Assembly: GCA_965230495.1 (NCBI GenBank)
Contig: OZ246004.1
Span: 2,232,001 to 2,296,000 of the forward strand
DNA: 64,000 nucleotides
Source: JACJYM01 sp965230495
GTDB lineage: Bacteria; Bacteroidota; Bacteroidia; Chitinophagales; Saprospiraceae
Reading direction: 5' to 3'
The translations under genes and the position numbers were made by a program. The stretch's first letter is position 1, and every line of letters starts with the position of its first letter. The notes below the pieces were generated by a model that saw only the letters and a program-made list of their open reading frames with translations, searched no databases and was not told where the DNA came from. Shown here in pieces: positions 34,196 through 44,100 of the stretch.

Positions 34196-37100
34196 TTACT
34201 CAATCACGATCATTTTTCTAGTAGCCGTATAATCGCCACTACTCAACTGATAATAGTATACGCCTGCTCCATTCAAACTCTTCTCCTCTACTCTTATCAC
34301 ATTAGCTCCTCTCTCTCCTCTAAGTTCTCTCTCCATCACTACCTTACCCGTTACATCATATACCGTAAATACTGCTGATGATGACTCAGGTAAACTGTAT
34401 ACTATCTCTGTATTACCACTGAATGGGTTAGGCTCATTCTGTCCCAAAGCATAACTAGCCTCTACTTCTGTTGTTCCTGTCAAGTTCAACTCTATACCTC
34501 CCACACTCAAGTTATCTCCTGTGTATACCTCTGCTCTCGTAACATCTGAACTAATACCTACCATATCACTCAATCTTCCTGATCTCTCCGCTACTAACAC
34601 TATAGTAAACAACGACTCGCCATCTAATGAACTTACCGATTCTCTACTATTCCAACTCATCGTTATCTGATCTGATGATATCACTCCTACATTACTGCTC
34701 GCTATATCTAACAATCCACTCTCTACTCCTCCGTAGATCATGCCTTCCAGATTCATCGTAAACTGATAACCATATACATCCGCAAAGTCCCCGCTACTCA
34801 ATACCAATCTCACCTCTTCGCCTGCCTCTACTTCTCTATCCTCACTCTGTAGGTTGATCACTCTGCTACTTCTTACTTCACTATCTCCTCCCTTAGCATT
34901 CAACTCAACACTTCCATTTACATCTCCTATCTTAACCGCTACAAAGTTCTCCGAATCTCTGTTACTTGATAAGCCCGATATGTCATTCAACTCTACAAAT
35001 GGCCATGGATTACTCGCATCCATCGAACTGCCCTCTACTACAAATCTCCAACTCTCATTGTCCGGTAAGTCATCATTCACATACAATCCTAATATCAACT
35101 TTCTCAATTGTGTCAAATCACTCGCTGTGATACTCTCACTATTATTGATGTCTGCTGCTATCAACTTATATGGACTATCTAAATTAGTCAAACCTAATAT
35201 GTGTCGCTGAATCAACACTAAATCCAATGTACTTACTCCATTCTTGTAATCTATGTCATTAGCTGCACTTAACTGGAAGTCATTGCCATTCGCTAAGTTG
35301 TTAAACGCATAGTCTCCACTCGCATTCGTTGTCGTTGCTTTTGGATATTCTGGCATCACTGCATCTACATATACATTCGCTCCACTCAATGGTGTACCTA
35401 CTTCTGTACTTATGTTTCCTGATACTCTTGATCCACCTGTTGGATCACATGCTCCCTGATTGTCTGCTAATGTCAAGTATACTACACAGAAATCACTGTT
35501 CAACTTCTCATCCCATACTGTCATGTGTACCTCTGCCTGTGGAAAATCATCACATGTATACACCATGCCTGATGTCTGTAATTCTGGCATCCACAACTGT
35601 AACTCTCCATTGTTATAAGCCGCTATCGTACTCGCCTTTGCAACAGGATATGCTCCTCCATCTCCATTCCAATCTACAAACCCATTCGCATTGAAATAGT
35701 GACTTACTCCTACATTCAATAATCTGTTCTGGATAATCGTATCTGTTATCTGTGGTGCTAACTCATCAAACGTATATAGTAAATCCTCCTGTGCCGTACA
35801 GTTATCAAAACTATTTACATTGAAATCACTCGCCCATAATTCTACCATACCATTCTCCATTACCGCACTACTGATATTGATACAGTATGGCGTCGGTGCC
35901 TTCTTATCTACCACCATGATATCATACTTACAACTTCTGTTGTTCCCACAACCATCTGTTACATACCACTCTACCTTGTGGTTACTCATATTACCACTGA
36001 TCACCTCAGGTACCGTAATACTGATCTCTCCATCATTCGCCGTCGCTGCTACATATATATCTGGTATACCATTTCCATTCGTGTCATTAAACTGACTGTC
36101 ATTGCTTGGTAAGAAACTACTGAACTCATAGTCTATCGTCCCATCTGCCCATGTATCTACCAATACCTGCCACTTCAACCAACTCGTAGGACAATTCTCA
36201 CTACCTGGATCATTCGCACTGTTCGTCAACGTCAATACATGCTCACAGTTCGCATCCAAACTAAACATCTTATCATCACAATCCAATATCTCTGGTCTTG
36301 TGTCATCAAATACCTTGATCACCTGTGTATGCTCATACAAACCTTCGCCATTCCATCCCGGTGCATTTGGCTCATACTGACACCAATCAATCACTGTAAA
36401 GTGATTCAAGATCTTGAAACATGCGCCATCCTCAAAGTCAAATGTATCTGACTCTACTGTATATCCTATTACATCACATGGGCCTGCTGTCCAACCTGGC
36501 TCTCCTCCATCTACTTCATCTGGACATCCATCTACCTCTCTGTCTCTTGGCCAGTTGATATTTCCATCAAATGGTGCCAAGGCTGTCAAATCGATTCGCT
36601 GATCACAGAATAAACTTGTATTACCCTCTATATTCCATCTTCTGATTACAAAACCTGCTCCACAGGCATCCAAGTTTACTACCAAGTCTCTGTACTCTAC
36701 TGCTATCCCTGCACACGTACCAAAAGCCTCTGCTTCTCCTGTCATACTCAAATCAGTGTAATCCATATCACAAGTTAATACTACATCCGGTGGACATACT
36801 ATCGCTGGGGCCAACTTATCATCTACTCTCACATTCGCCCATGTCTCATTATAATTATCACTCTGACCATTTACTACATCACCGTATGCTCCACTCATAT
36901 TACCATCATCCCATACTCGTAACCATACCTTTACTATTCCGTATGGTCTCCCTGTCTCTGGATCTATCTCCGTCAAGTCTGCACAACAGAACTTAACATG
37001 CTCACCATTATCAGGATCATAGTTTGGACTCGTTGGATTTGGACTTCCATCTTGTGGGTGCCCATCTGCATTATATGTGGCATTTCCTCGAATATCACAG

Positions 37101-40100
37101 TTGTCACTGTCTCTTCTGATCTCTATGTGTACTTCACTACAACCATCATGACTGCCATTATTCACCTGATGTGCATATAACTTCGCCAATCCATCATTGT
37201 TCGTTCCACTACTTGTTAAACTTACTACCAAATTCTGGAAAGCACTCGCTACCGGTGCTGTCTTATCTGCTACCGTCAATAATACCGTCTGTGATGTCGT
37301 ATTACCACAACAATCTACTGCATTATAGGTCACATTATGTACTCCTTTTGGTGCTCCTAATAACACCCACTTGTCATTACCTTCATTACCTGGACATCCT
37401 GGACACAACGCCGTCGTTCCTACTGGCCCTGTTACATAATACGTTGGATCTGTATCACAATTATCGTGTAACTCCCATGGATGTGGTATATCTACATCTG
37501 CCTCACAACCCCATGGATTCGTACTTACTTCAAAATCTAATGCCGTAAAGGTTGGCCCTTCCTGATCTACTGCCTTGATCACTTGTACATGCTCTGCCTG
37601 TGTCAAGTTACACCAGTCTAATATCGTCCATGTTCTGATCACTTTCTTATTACCTCCACATACTCCACCACATGCACTCAATTCCTGATCACTGTAGCTA
37701 GCTATCAACTTACATACTTCTGTGTCTACCTTCTGTGGGTGTCCTCCTTGCTCATACGTTGGATATGCCCATGGGTAACCCTCATGATTCTCTACTATAC
37801 TCGTATTTACATTATCTCGTGTCGTAGGATCATCAAAAAACGTCGCTATCTCCTCTGGACTAGTTCCCGCATTACATGGTAACTCTACCAATGTCGGTGG
37901 TAATGTCAAAGCATCCGCTGTAATATTGATTACATCAATAACTTGTGTACAACTACTTGAATTGCCACTAGCATCTGTCAATTGCCATGTTCTTACTATC
38001 TGTCTCTCTATACCGCCTGTACATCCGCCTGGTATTACCTGATCACTAAATACCAACTCACTGTTGCCACATGCATCCTGTGGTAATGGATTCGTAATCA
38101 ATAAACCTACTCCATTATTAAACTCTAATGTCAAATCATTAATCGTTCCTGAGCCCGTTACTGTGATCTGCCATAATCCACCTCCTTGCTCTCCATTGAA
38201 CATACTCATATCACCAAAACCTACAAATGCCGCTCCTATTCCCGCAAAAGTACTCACTAAATCTACATTCTCTCCTGTATTCAATGTCGCACATGCATTT
38301 CCTGCCGTTATCCCTTGATTATCTGCTGTCAAATCTAACGTAGGACAGCCTGATAACGTCTGTGGCCACATCAAATAACTAAATCCACTCGGTGCTATAA
38401 TCTCTATACTCTCATCAAAACCGCCAAACGCTATATCCATATCCAAATTCAAATCCGTAACCGTGAAACTTCCAGGAGCTACCATCTGATATGTCGTAGT
38501 CGCTGCCTGTGTCACCGGAAATGTCGCTGACATCGGTAACTCACTTACATCAAATACCTCTGGTGCCGCTGGTATATCGCCTATACAGGTTACTGAAAAA
38601 TCTGTACAGTTAATCGGTGTAGCTAACTTATCCTCTACTAATATATCTCCCCAACAACTATTCCCTGTGTTAGGATCAGTTACCGTTACCGTATGACTTC
38701 CTAATGGCAACTGCAATGTCAAACCATTTACATCCGTCGGATCATCATTCAACGTAACTACATAATCATCATAACATCCATAAGGACCTCCCTCTAAAAA
38801 CATATCCGCACTGATCGTTACCTCACAATTCTCATCCAAACTGATATTCACTAAATCATTACATGCCAATGCCGTACTTATAGGACCACTATATGGTATC
38901 ACTACCAAGTCAGTCTCAAATGTCAATACATCTCCGCCCGGATCATCCATCGTCATACAATCCATTACTATCTGGGGTGTAGCTTCCCACATCACTGTAT
39001 ATGTCCCTGGCGCTAAATAATCTCCACTCATCGGACCGCCTACTTGCTCTAAACTATAACATGGCCCTACATCTTGTACCATCGCTATATTCGTAATCTG
39101 AGCCATAGCTTCTCCACCACCAGCTCCATCTAATGTACTTAAATCAAAAGTAAATGCATCGCCCGCTACTACCGTCTCACATACACTACCCGTAGCATTC
39201 GTCGCTCCGGTAAATCCTGTAAAACTAGCTATTGTTCCTGCTGGACCCGTTATTATGAAAGGATCCCAAAATGGACTCTCACCATTCTGATATGCCCAAT
39301 CAAATGACATGTCTCCATCAACAGGCGCTACTATCTCATAGATAATCTCTCCACTCGCTCCTGTACCTGCTCCCAAATTCACTTCACTCAAATTACCGTC
39401 AGCATCCAATACCTCATCAAAAGTAGCATTTCCCGTCTGAGATACAACATTTCCAGGCATAACCCCTACCGGATCAGGACAAAATTGACATCCGTCTCCT
39501 AATAATGTAGGATCATCAAAAAACACAGCTTCTTCACACTCTCCTGGCTCTAATGCCTCATTGATAACCGTCGCTCCTGTTAACTCACATGCTGATACAC
39601 AACATGCTGCTAATTCAGTCTCTACATCCAATGCCGGTGTAATCGCTGCAAAATTAATCGTCCAATCAGTAAAAGATCCCGTGTCTCCTCCAAATTCATC
39701 ATTCACAACTAATGTCCAGTCTCCATTTACCGGGGGTCCTGCTACAGATCCTGAATTAATCCCACATGTAAACGACGGAGTCGCTGTTAATGCCATACAA
39801 TTATTCTCTGATGTCTCTGGTAAAACACCATTATTAGGCTGAACAGTACTTGTACTACTTGTCCATGAATCAACACAGTCCGTCGCAGCCATATCAAACA
39901 CCATGTCCAATCCTGCATCTAATCCCGTAGAACCTCCATTATTTATTGTTAGAAAAAATTCAGTACCATCTGGTGCTAATAATGATATCTCCAAATCCGA
40001 TCCAAAAGTATGCGTAATACCCGTAATCGTTACATCTGTAATATCATAGTTATACCCAACAGTCGCAGGTATATCTAATGTAGCAGCCGCAGCCTCTGGA

Positions 40101-40270
40101 CATGGGTTGTTTACCGTAGTAGCAACCCCGCCTGTAACCGTAGCTACAAAGTTCGTCACCCCCGATGTCCCTGTCGCTGGTATATTACCCCCAGTTCCAG
40201 TTCCACTCTGTCCCATAAGAAACAGCGGAAGTGCAAACAAACACAAAATTGTTAAAAATTTAATTTTCAT
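34196..40270 (-). CDS. Giant (2024 aa) P-domain / HYR-type surface protein with dockerin-like, cohesin-like and T9SS type A domains
   Basis: A signal peptide (residues 1-21) is followed by a proprotein-convertase P-like domain, ~30-215 (GDWTLVVNDEFGGDTGSFTD). A jelly-roll-like module with MSFDWAYQNGES lies at ~260-400, a second P-like module at ~575-720 (GGGLWQITVTGSGTINDL), then many HYR/Ig-like modules with DNCD, CPGC and CC-GN signatures to ~1640. A dockerin-like pair follows at ~1672-1730 (GVSTLDLVLIQRHILGL; IAADINNSESITASDL), then FVAVKIGDVNGSV and a cohesin-like beta domain ~1810-1915 (EAGEEVRLVLSSGDFADVYG). The T9SS type A sorting domain runs from ~1944 (NEPNPFSGNTE). It is probably a major exported surface protein. 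Long antisense open frames suggest biased codon use. A 119-aa gene precedes it by 22 bases with an identical translation-start context. Confidence 0.92.
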   Translation of the reverse strand: MKIKFLTILCLFALPLFLMGQSGTGTGGNIPATGTSGVTNFVATVTGGVATTVNNPCPEAAAATLDIPATVGYNYDITDVTITGITHTFGSDLEISLLAPDGTEFFLTINNGGSTGLDAGLDMVFDMAATDCVDSWTSSTSTVQPNNGVLPETSENNCMALTATPSFTCGINSGSVAGPPVNGDWTLVVNDEFGGDTGSFTDWTINFAAITPALDVETELAACCVSACELTGATVINEALEPGECEEAVFFDDPTLLGDGCQFCPDPVGVMPGNVVSQTGNATFDEVLDADGNLSEVNLGAGTGASGEIIYEIVAPVDGDMSFDWAYQNGESPFWDPFIITGPAGTIASFTGFTGATNATGSVCETVVAGDAFTFDLSTLDGAGGGEAMAQITNIAMVQDVGPCYSLEQVGGPMSGDYLAPGTYTVMWEATPQIVMDCMTMDDPGGDVLTFETDLVVIPYSGPISTALACNDLVNISLDENCEVTISADMFLEGGPYGCYDDYVVTLNDDPTDVNGLTLQLPLGSHTVTVTDPNTGNSCWGDILVEDKLATPINCTDFSVTCIGDIPAAPEVFDVSELPMSATFPVTQAATTTYQMVAPGSFTVTDLNLDMDIAFGGFDESIEIIAPSGFSYLMWPQTLSGCPTLDLTADNQGITAGNACATLNTGENVDLVSTFAGIGAAFVGFGDMSMFNGEQGGGLWQITVTGSGTINDLTLEFNNGVGLLITNPLPQDACGNSELVFSDQVIPGGCTGGIERQIVRTWQLTDASGNSSSCTQVIDVINITADALTLPPTLVELPCNAGTSPEEIATFFDDPTTRDNVNTSIVENHEGYPWAYPTYEQGGHPQKVDTEVCKLIASYSDQELSACGGVCGGNKKVIRTWTILDWCNLTQAEHVQVIKAVDQEGPTFTALDFEVSTNPWGCEADVDIPHPWELHDNCDTDPTYYVTGPVGTTALCPGCPGNEGNDKWVLLGAPKGVHNVTYNAVDCCGNTTSQTVLLTVADKTAPVASAFQNLVVSLTSSGTNNDGLAKLYAHQVNNGSHDGCSEVHIEIRRDSDNCDIRGNATYNADGHPQDGSPNPTSPNYDPDNGEHVKFCCADLTEIDPETGRPYGIVKVWLRVWDDGNMSGAYGDVVNGQSDNYNETWANVRVDDKLAPAIVCPPDVVLTCDMDYTDLSMTGEAEAFGTCAGIAVEYRDLVVNLDACGAGFVIRRWNIEGNTSLFCDQRIDLTALAPFDGNINWPRDREVDGCPDEVDGGEPGWTAGPCDVIGYTVESDTFDFEDGACFKILNHFTVIDWCQYEPNAPGWNGEGLYEHTQVIKVFDDTRPEILDCDDKMFSLDANCEHVLTLTNSANDPGSENCPTSWLKWQVLVDTWADGTIDYEFSSFLPSNDSQFNDTNGNGIPDIYVAATANDGEISITVPEVISGNMSNHKVEWYVTDGCGNNRSCKYDIMVVDKKAPTPYCINISSAVMENGMVELWASDFNVNSFDNCTAQEDLLYTFDELAPQITDTIIQNRLLNVGVSHYFNANGFVDWNGDGGAYPVAKASTIAAYNNGELQLWMPELQTSGMVYTCDDFPQAEVHMTVWDEKLNSDFCVVYLTLADNQGACDPTGGSRVSGNISTEVGTPLSGANVYVDAVMPEYPKATTTNASGDYAFNNLANGNDFQLSAANDIDYKNGVSTLDLVLIQRHILGLTNLDSPYKLIAADINNSESITASDLTQLRKLILGLYVNDDLPDNESWRFVVEGSSMDASNPWPFVELNDISGLSSNRDSENFVAVKIGDVNGSVELNAKGGDSEVRSSRVINLQSEDREVEAGEEVRLVLSSGDFADVYGYQFTMNLEGMIYGGVESGLLDIASSNVGVISSDQITMSWNSRESVSSLDGESLFTIVLVAERSGRLSDMVGISSDVTRAEVYTGDNLSVGGIELNLTGTTEVEASYALGQNEPNPFSGNTEIVYSLPESSSAVFTVYDVTGKVVMERELRGERGANVIRVEEKSLNGAGVYYYQLSSGDYTATRKMIVIE

Positions 40271-40292
40271 GAGATTGAGTTTTGTTTTTTAA

Positions 40293-40652
40293 TTAAGATA
40301 ATAAATTCTTTAGCTCGCTTAAATAGGGCGTAACTAATACTCGACGCTCCGCCGGGCCTTGACTTAAATGTGTCTCGATGGTCTGGAATACAGGAGCTAC
40401 CTCCTTCACTTCCTGAATCATCTCAACCATGTGCTCCATAATGTAGACTTTCATCTTCTTATCCACAACAGGATTTGGAGCCTGTACACCATTACTTGTC
40501 GGAGGTACATCCGGTAATGCTTGCACTCGCTCTATTTCCAACTGTAAGATCGTGATCGCCTCATCTGCTGGTACGTACTGACCGTAACTTACACTCCCCA
40601 ACATAGTGAAGATCGCTACAATCAAACTTTTCATAATAATTTTACAATTCAT
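40293..40652 (-). CDS. Small secreted helical protein paired with the 2024-aa giant
   Basis: The 119-residue protein has a signal peptide ending GSVSYGQ. The mature ~95 residues are mostly helical and charged (ADEAITILQLEIERVQAL, MKVYIMEHMVEMIQEVKEVA, RRVLVTPYLSELKNLL) with a Pro-rich loop between (DVPPTSNGVQAPNP). No family is recognised. I keep the ATG at 40652 because its context, CAAAACTCAATCTCATGAA, is identical over 19 bases to that of the giant gene just downstream; the ATG at 40634 is the alternative. The 22-base spacing makes an operon likely. It could be a periplasmic chaperone, anchor or partner for the giant protein; that is inference. Confidence 0.75.
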   Translation of the reverse strand: MNCKIIMKSLIVAIFTMLGSVSYGQYVPADEAITILQLEIERVQALPDVPPTSNGVQAPNPVVDKKMKVYIMEHMVEMIQEVKEVAPVFQTIETHLSQGPAERRVLVTPYLSELKNLLS

Positions 40653-41088
40653 GAGATTGAGTTTTGATTAAAAAATTTTTATTCAAATAAATAATTAGCC
40701 TAATTTATAAACACAATCATCATATTCAATACATACCCATCATGGTACACATCAAATACAATAACCATCATTAGCCCAATCAACTCTCCTAGTCAATCAG
40801 ACTCCTTTTACCTTAGTTGTTTTGAAACTCCATAACACCAGATTATCGTGCTATGTATTTTATCGAGAAGAATAGGTCACGGAAAATATCCCCCTCACAG
40901 TTCAGTTCCAAGTCGTAGCTTCTTGTCCGCAAAGTTAAATTTTTTAAATCTATTGACGTACGTTTTCCATGAATTTATTCTTAAAATAGAAAAAAAAACA
41001 GATATACAAATATTTATTTATTTATAAACAATAAGTAACCATATAGTTAAACACAATATTTATAAACAACTCCTCTAAAAAGAATTAA
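40653..41088 (-). other. 436-base non-coding stretch, probable long 5' leader of the small-protein/giant operon
   Basis: A -7-like box, TAACTTTG on the minus strand at 40930-40937, would place the transcription start near 40923 and leave a leader of about 270 bases. The leader contains AAAACAACTAAGGT at 40810-40823, which is identical over 14 bases to the leader of the 3592-aa gene (58214-58227). A 23-codon open frame at 40700-40771 is not convincing. The left part (40940-41088) is AT-rich with nothing recognisable. Confidence 0.45.
40930..40937 (-). promoter_or_regulatory. Possible -7 box (TAACTTTG) for the small-protein/giant operon
   Basis: It matches TAnnTTTG on the minus strand. No TTTG element is seen 20 bases upstream. 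It is the only such match in this gap in the right orientation that I found. Confidence 0.35.
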
Positions 41089-41124
41089 TAAAAAAAGGCC
41101 CCCCATCACCATGGGAGGCCTTTT
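41089..41124 (-). terminator. Terminator of the ~2074-aa surface protein gene
   Basis: AAAAGGCCCCCCAT (41093-41106) pairs with ATGGGAGGCCTTTT (41111-41124) with one mismatch and a 4-base loop. On the minus strand it ends in a run of T. It starts 21 bases after the stop codon. Confidence 0.88.
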
Positions 41125-41144
41125 AATTTTCTTACTAAAATTAC

Positions 41145-44100
41145 CTATTCAATTAGTATCATTTTCTTAGTTTGTACCATATCTTCAAATTTCAATTGAT
41201 AGGACAAAACACCTCTGGAATTAATTTCATTTTTATGAATACTAAAGGAGTTAAATCCTTTGTCTCCAACAATTTTATTACTATATAATCTTTTACCAGA
41301 TAAATCAAAGATCCTTATTTCAACCTCTCCTTTATATGGGAGTTCAAATGATATTTGTGTCAAAGATCTAAATGGATTTGGTTTATTCTGTTCTACTTTA
41401 AATCCAGAAAACGCTTGATTAGACCTACTGGCGAGATTTAAATCTGCAACTTGTAGTTGATCGCCAAAGTAAATCTCACTCTTCATCACTTCATTTATTT
41501 CTTCAATATTCTTCTTCAGATATCCACTTTCAGAAGCCTGAACTTCAAGCCAGAATATTGGTGAATCTGAATCTATCTTTACCAAATCTCCACTAGAGTT
41601 CCAGCTAATATTTAAAATGTTATTATCAAAATAAACATGCTCCTTCAATAAATTTATCTGTCCTGAAGTGATATTAATAAACTCTAATTTATTCAAGTCT
41701 AAGCTTATTTGAAAACCACCTAACATTATTCCTCCTTCATTTACATAAAATGGAATAGAAAAGATTTCATCTTTGGAAAAGCGGTTGTTTTTATAAGTCA
41801 AATCAATACTTGAAGAATATCTTTCACTACTGTTCTTTGACTTGTTAAAATCAAGGTCAATTGAAGAGTTTACATCTCCGATTTTAACTCCGACAAAATC
41901 AATATTCATATTATTATCAAAATATTCGATCAAATATTTTTCCTGAATTGGTCCCAAGAATGGATCCGAATCATCCATGAAGTCAAATTGCTTATCAACA
42001 AATCTCCAACTGGTATTATCCGGAAATTCAGCATTTAACCCAAGCACCAACTTTCTAATTTGCACCAGATCTGATGCTGAAATTTTATTATCCGCATTTA
42101 CATCTGCAGCAATCATTTTGAAAGGTGAATCCAACTCACTTAATCCTAATACATGTCGTTGAATAAGTACTATGTCCAAAGTAGAAACACCTTCGGCATC
42201 ATCGCCATCTTTGTTTGGATTAACGATATAGGCACCTCCTAATGGCATCTCAGGGAAAGCATATTCCCCAAACTCATCACTCATAGCATCGTTTAACTCC
42301 GAATTCTCTAATTCTACCATTACTTCTCCAATATTCTGTTCATCCTCTGTTGATATTCTCCCAGAAATCAACCCTAATCTAGGTTGGCAAATATCCACGT
42401 TGTTATCATCTATAACATCTATGTATGTTTCACATTTACTGGTGTTCCCTTCACTATCCGTCACCCATAATTCAACAGTCTGCCTTCCAATATCATCACA
42501 ATCGAAAACTATTTCATCATCATTAACGTCTTCAGAAAAACTGAATTGAAGAGTATAACCGCAAGTATGATAACTACCATTGTCAAACATTGCTGCATTT
42601 ACTATAGCCTCTTCTGACTCATCGCCTGGTTGACTTGGATCTAAATCTACTCCCTCAAGTTGCGTACTTAAACCTACCATACAATATGCTACTGGAGCCT
42701 TACAATTCTTAATCTCAAAATTAGATTCAGCAGTTTCGAAATTTCCACATAAATCCTCTACATAGTATTCTACTCTATACAGCCCATTAGCAAATGTGCC
42801 TGAAACATTATGTCCTGAAGAAGTCTTTACGAAACTATCATCATCCGGATCCGTAGGATCTTCAATATTATACACTGTATATCTTCTTAACAAGTCCAAT
42901 GAATCCGTACAATTATCAGTATCTCGGGACTCAGCTACAATTATTTCATCAATGGTTAGTGGTCCACAATCAGCCACATAACTACATATGACTGTATCTT
43001 GAGGAATAGTTACGAACTCAGGTTTATCTGGATTTAACAATTTGATCGTTTGATCAAATGTCCATGTTCTAAAGCTTCCTCCAACTCTTTGACACCAATC
43101 CATTACTGTCCAGGTTCTAATATATTTTGCACATGATCCATCTACATTGAATTCATATTCTGAATCCTCAAATGTCATAGCAGCTTGATCACATATACCT
43201 TCATCAATTACTGGTCGTCCGGCTATCTCAGGTGTAATCGCATCCACAGAACATGCATCCGTAGAGGTAAAATTACTTGGCCAAGTAATGCCAGTTTCAT
43301 CAAAAGGATTATTGTTTTCAAATACAATTGTTTGAGTACAACTCATATCTCCTGTAATAGGCTGACTAAGCGTAAATGTTCTGCTTATAGAGCCTATTCC
43401 ACATGAATTAATATCTATAACTGAATCTTGAGCAACACTCGATAAATCTAAACACCCTCCACCTGATATTACTGGTACTCCAAAATAGGTACTAAGATTT
43501 TCAGGATCATAAGCAAAATCACATTCTCTCACAAGGTTCGCAGGACACTCCAATATAGATTGTACTTTGTCCTGAACTTCGATACTTACCATACACATGT
43601 TAGAGTTACCTCCTTCATCCGTAGCTCTAAGAATTACCATTATCTCTGAATTAATATCTTCACAACAGAAATAGATTCTATCTGACCACTCCGTTCCGTT
43701 ATTTCCACAAGGATCGTCCATTCTTCTAATCTCCAAATCTACTGCAGTACACTCATCGAAACTACCATCATCTACATCTTCTGCCGTTAAATGAGTGGTT
43801 CCGTCAGGCAATATTCCAATCGTTGTAAATTGATCACAAACCGTAATCGGATCGGCTTCATCTCTAACAGTAACCTGTATAGTTGCTTCACCTACATTGT
43901 CACAAATATCAACAGCCGTATAGGTTACAGTATGTACTCCTGCTTCAAACATAGCTACACCCCCATTAGAAGATAAAGAACCGCCATCCCAGTTAACTTC
44001 AACATACTTGATATCACTACATAAATCTGATATCATTGCTGTAGGTAAATTTACTGTAGCTTTGCAGTCAAAATCACTAGTTGAAACAGACATATCTGAG

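Noticed and set aside
34854..39842. Several plus-strand open frames (up to ~125 codons) opposite the 2024-aa gene
   Set aside because: They are low-complexity His/Leu/Ser-rich mirror translations of a strongly biased coding sequence, with no start context or domain; shadows of the real gene.
40700..40771. 23-codon hydrophobic open frame in the long leader upstream of the 119-aa gene
   Set aside because: Very short, no ribosome-binding context, and chance frames of this size are common; leader peptide control not supported.
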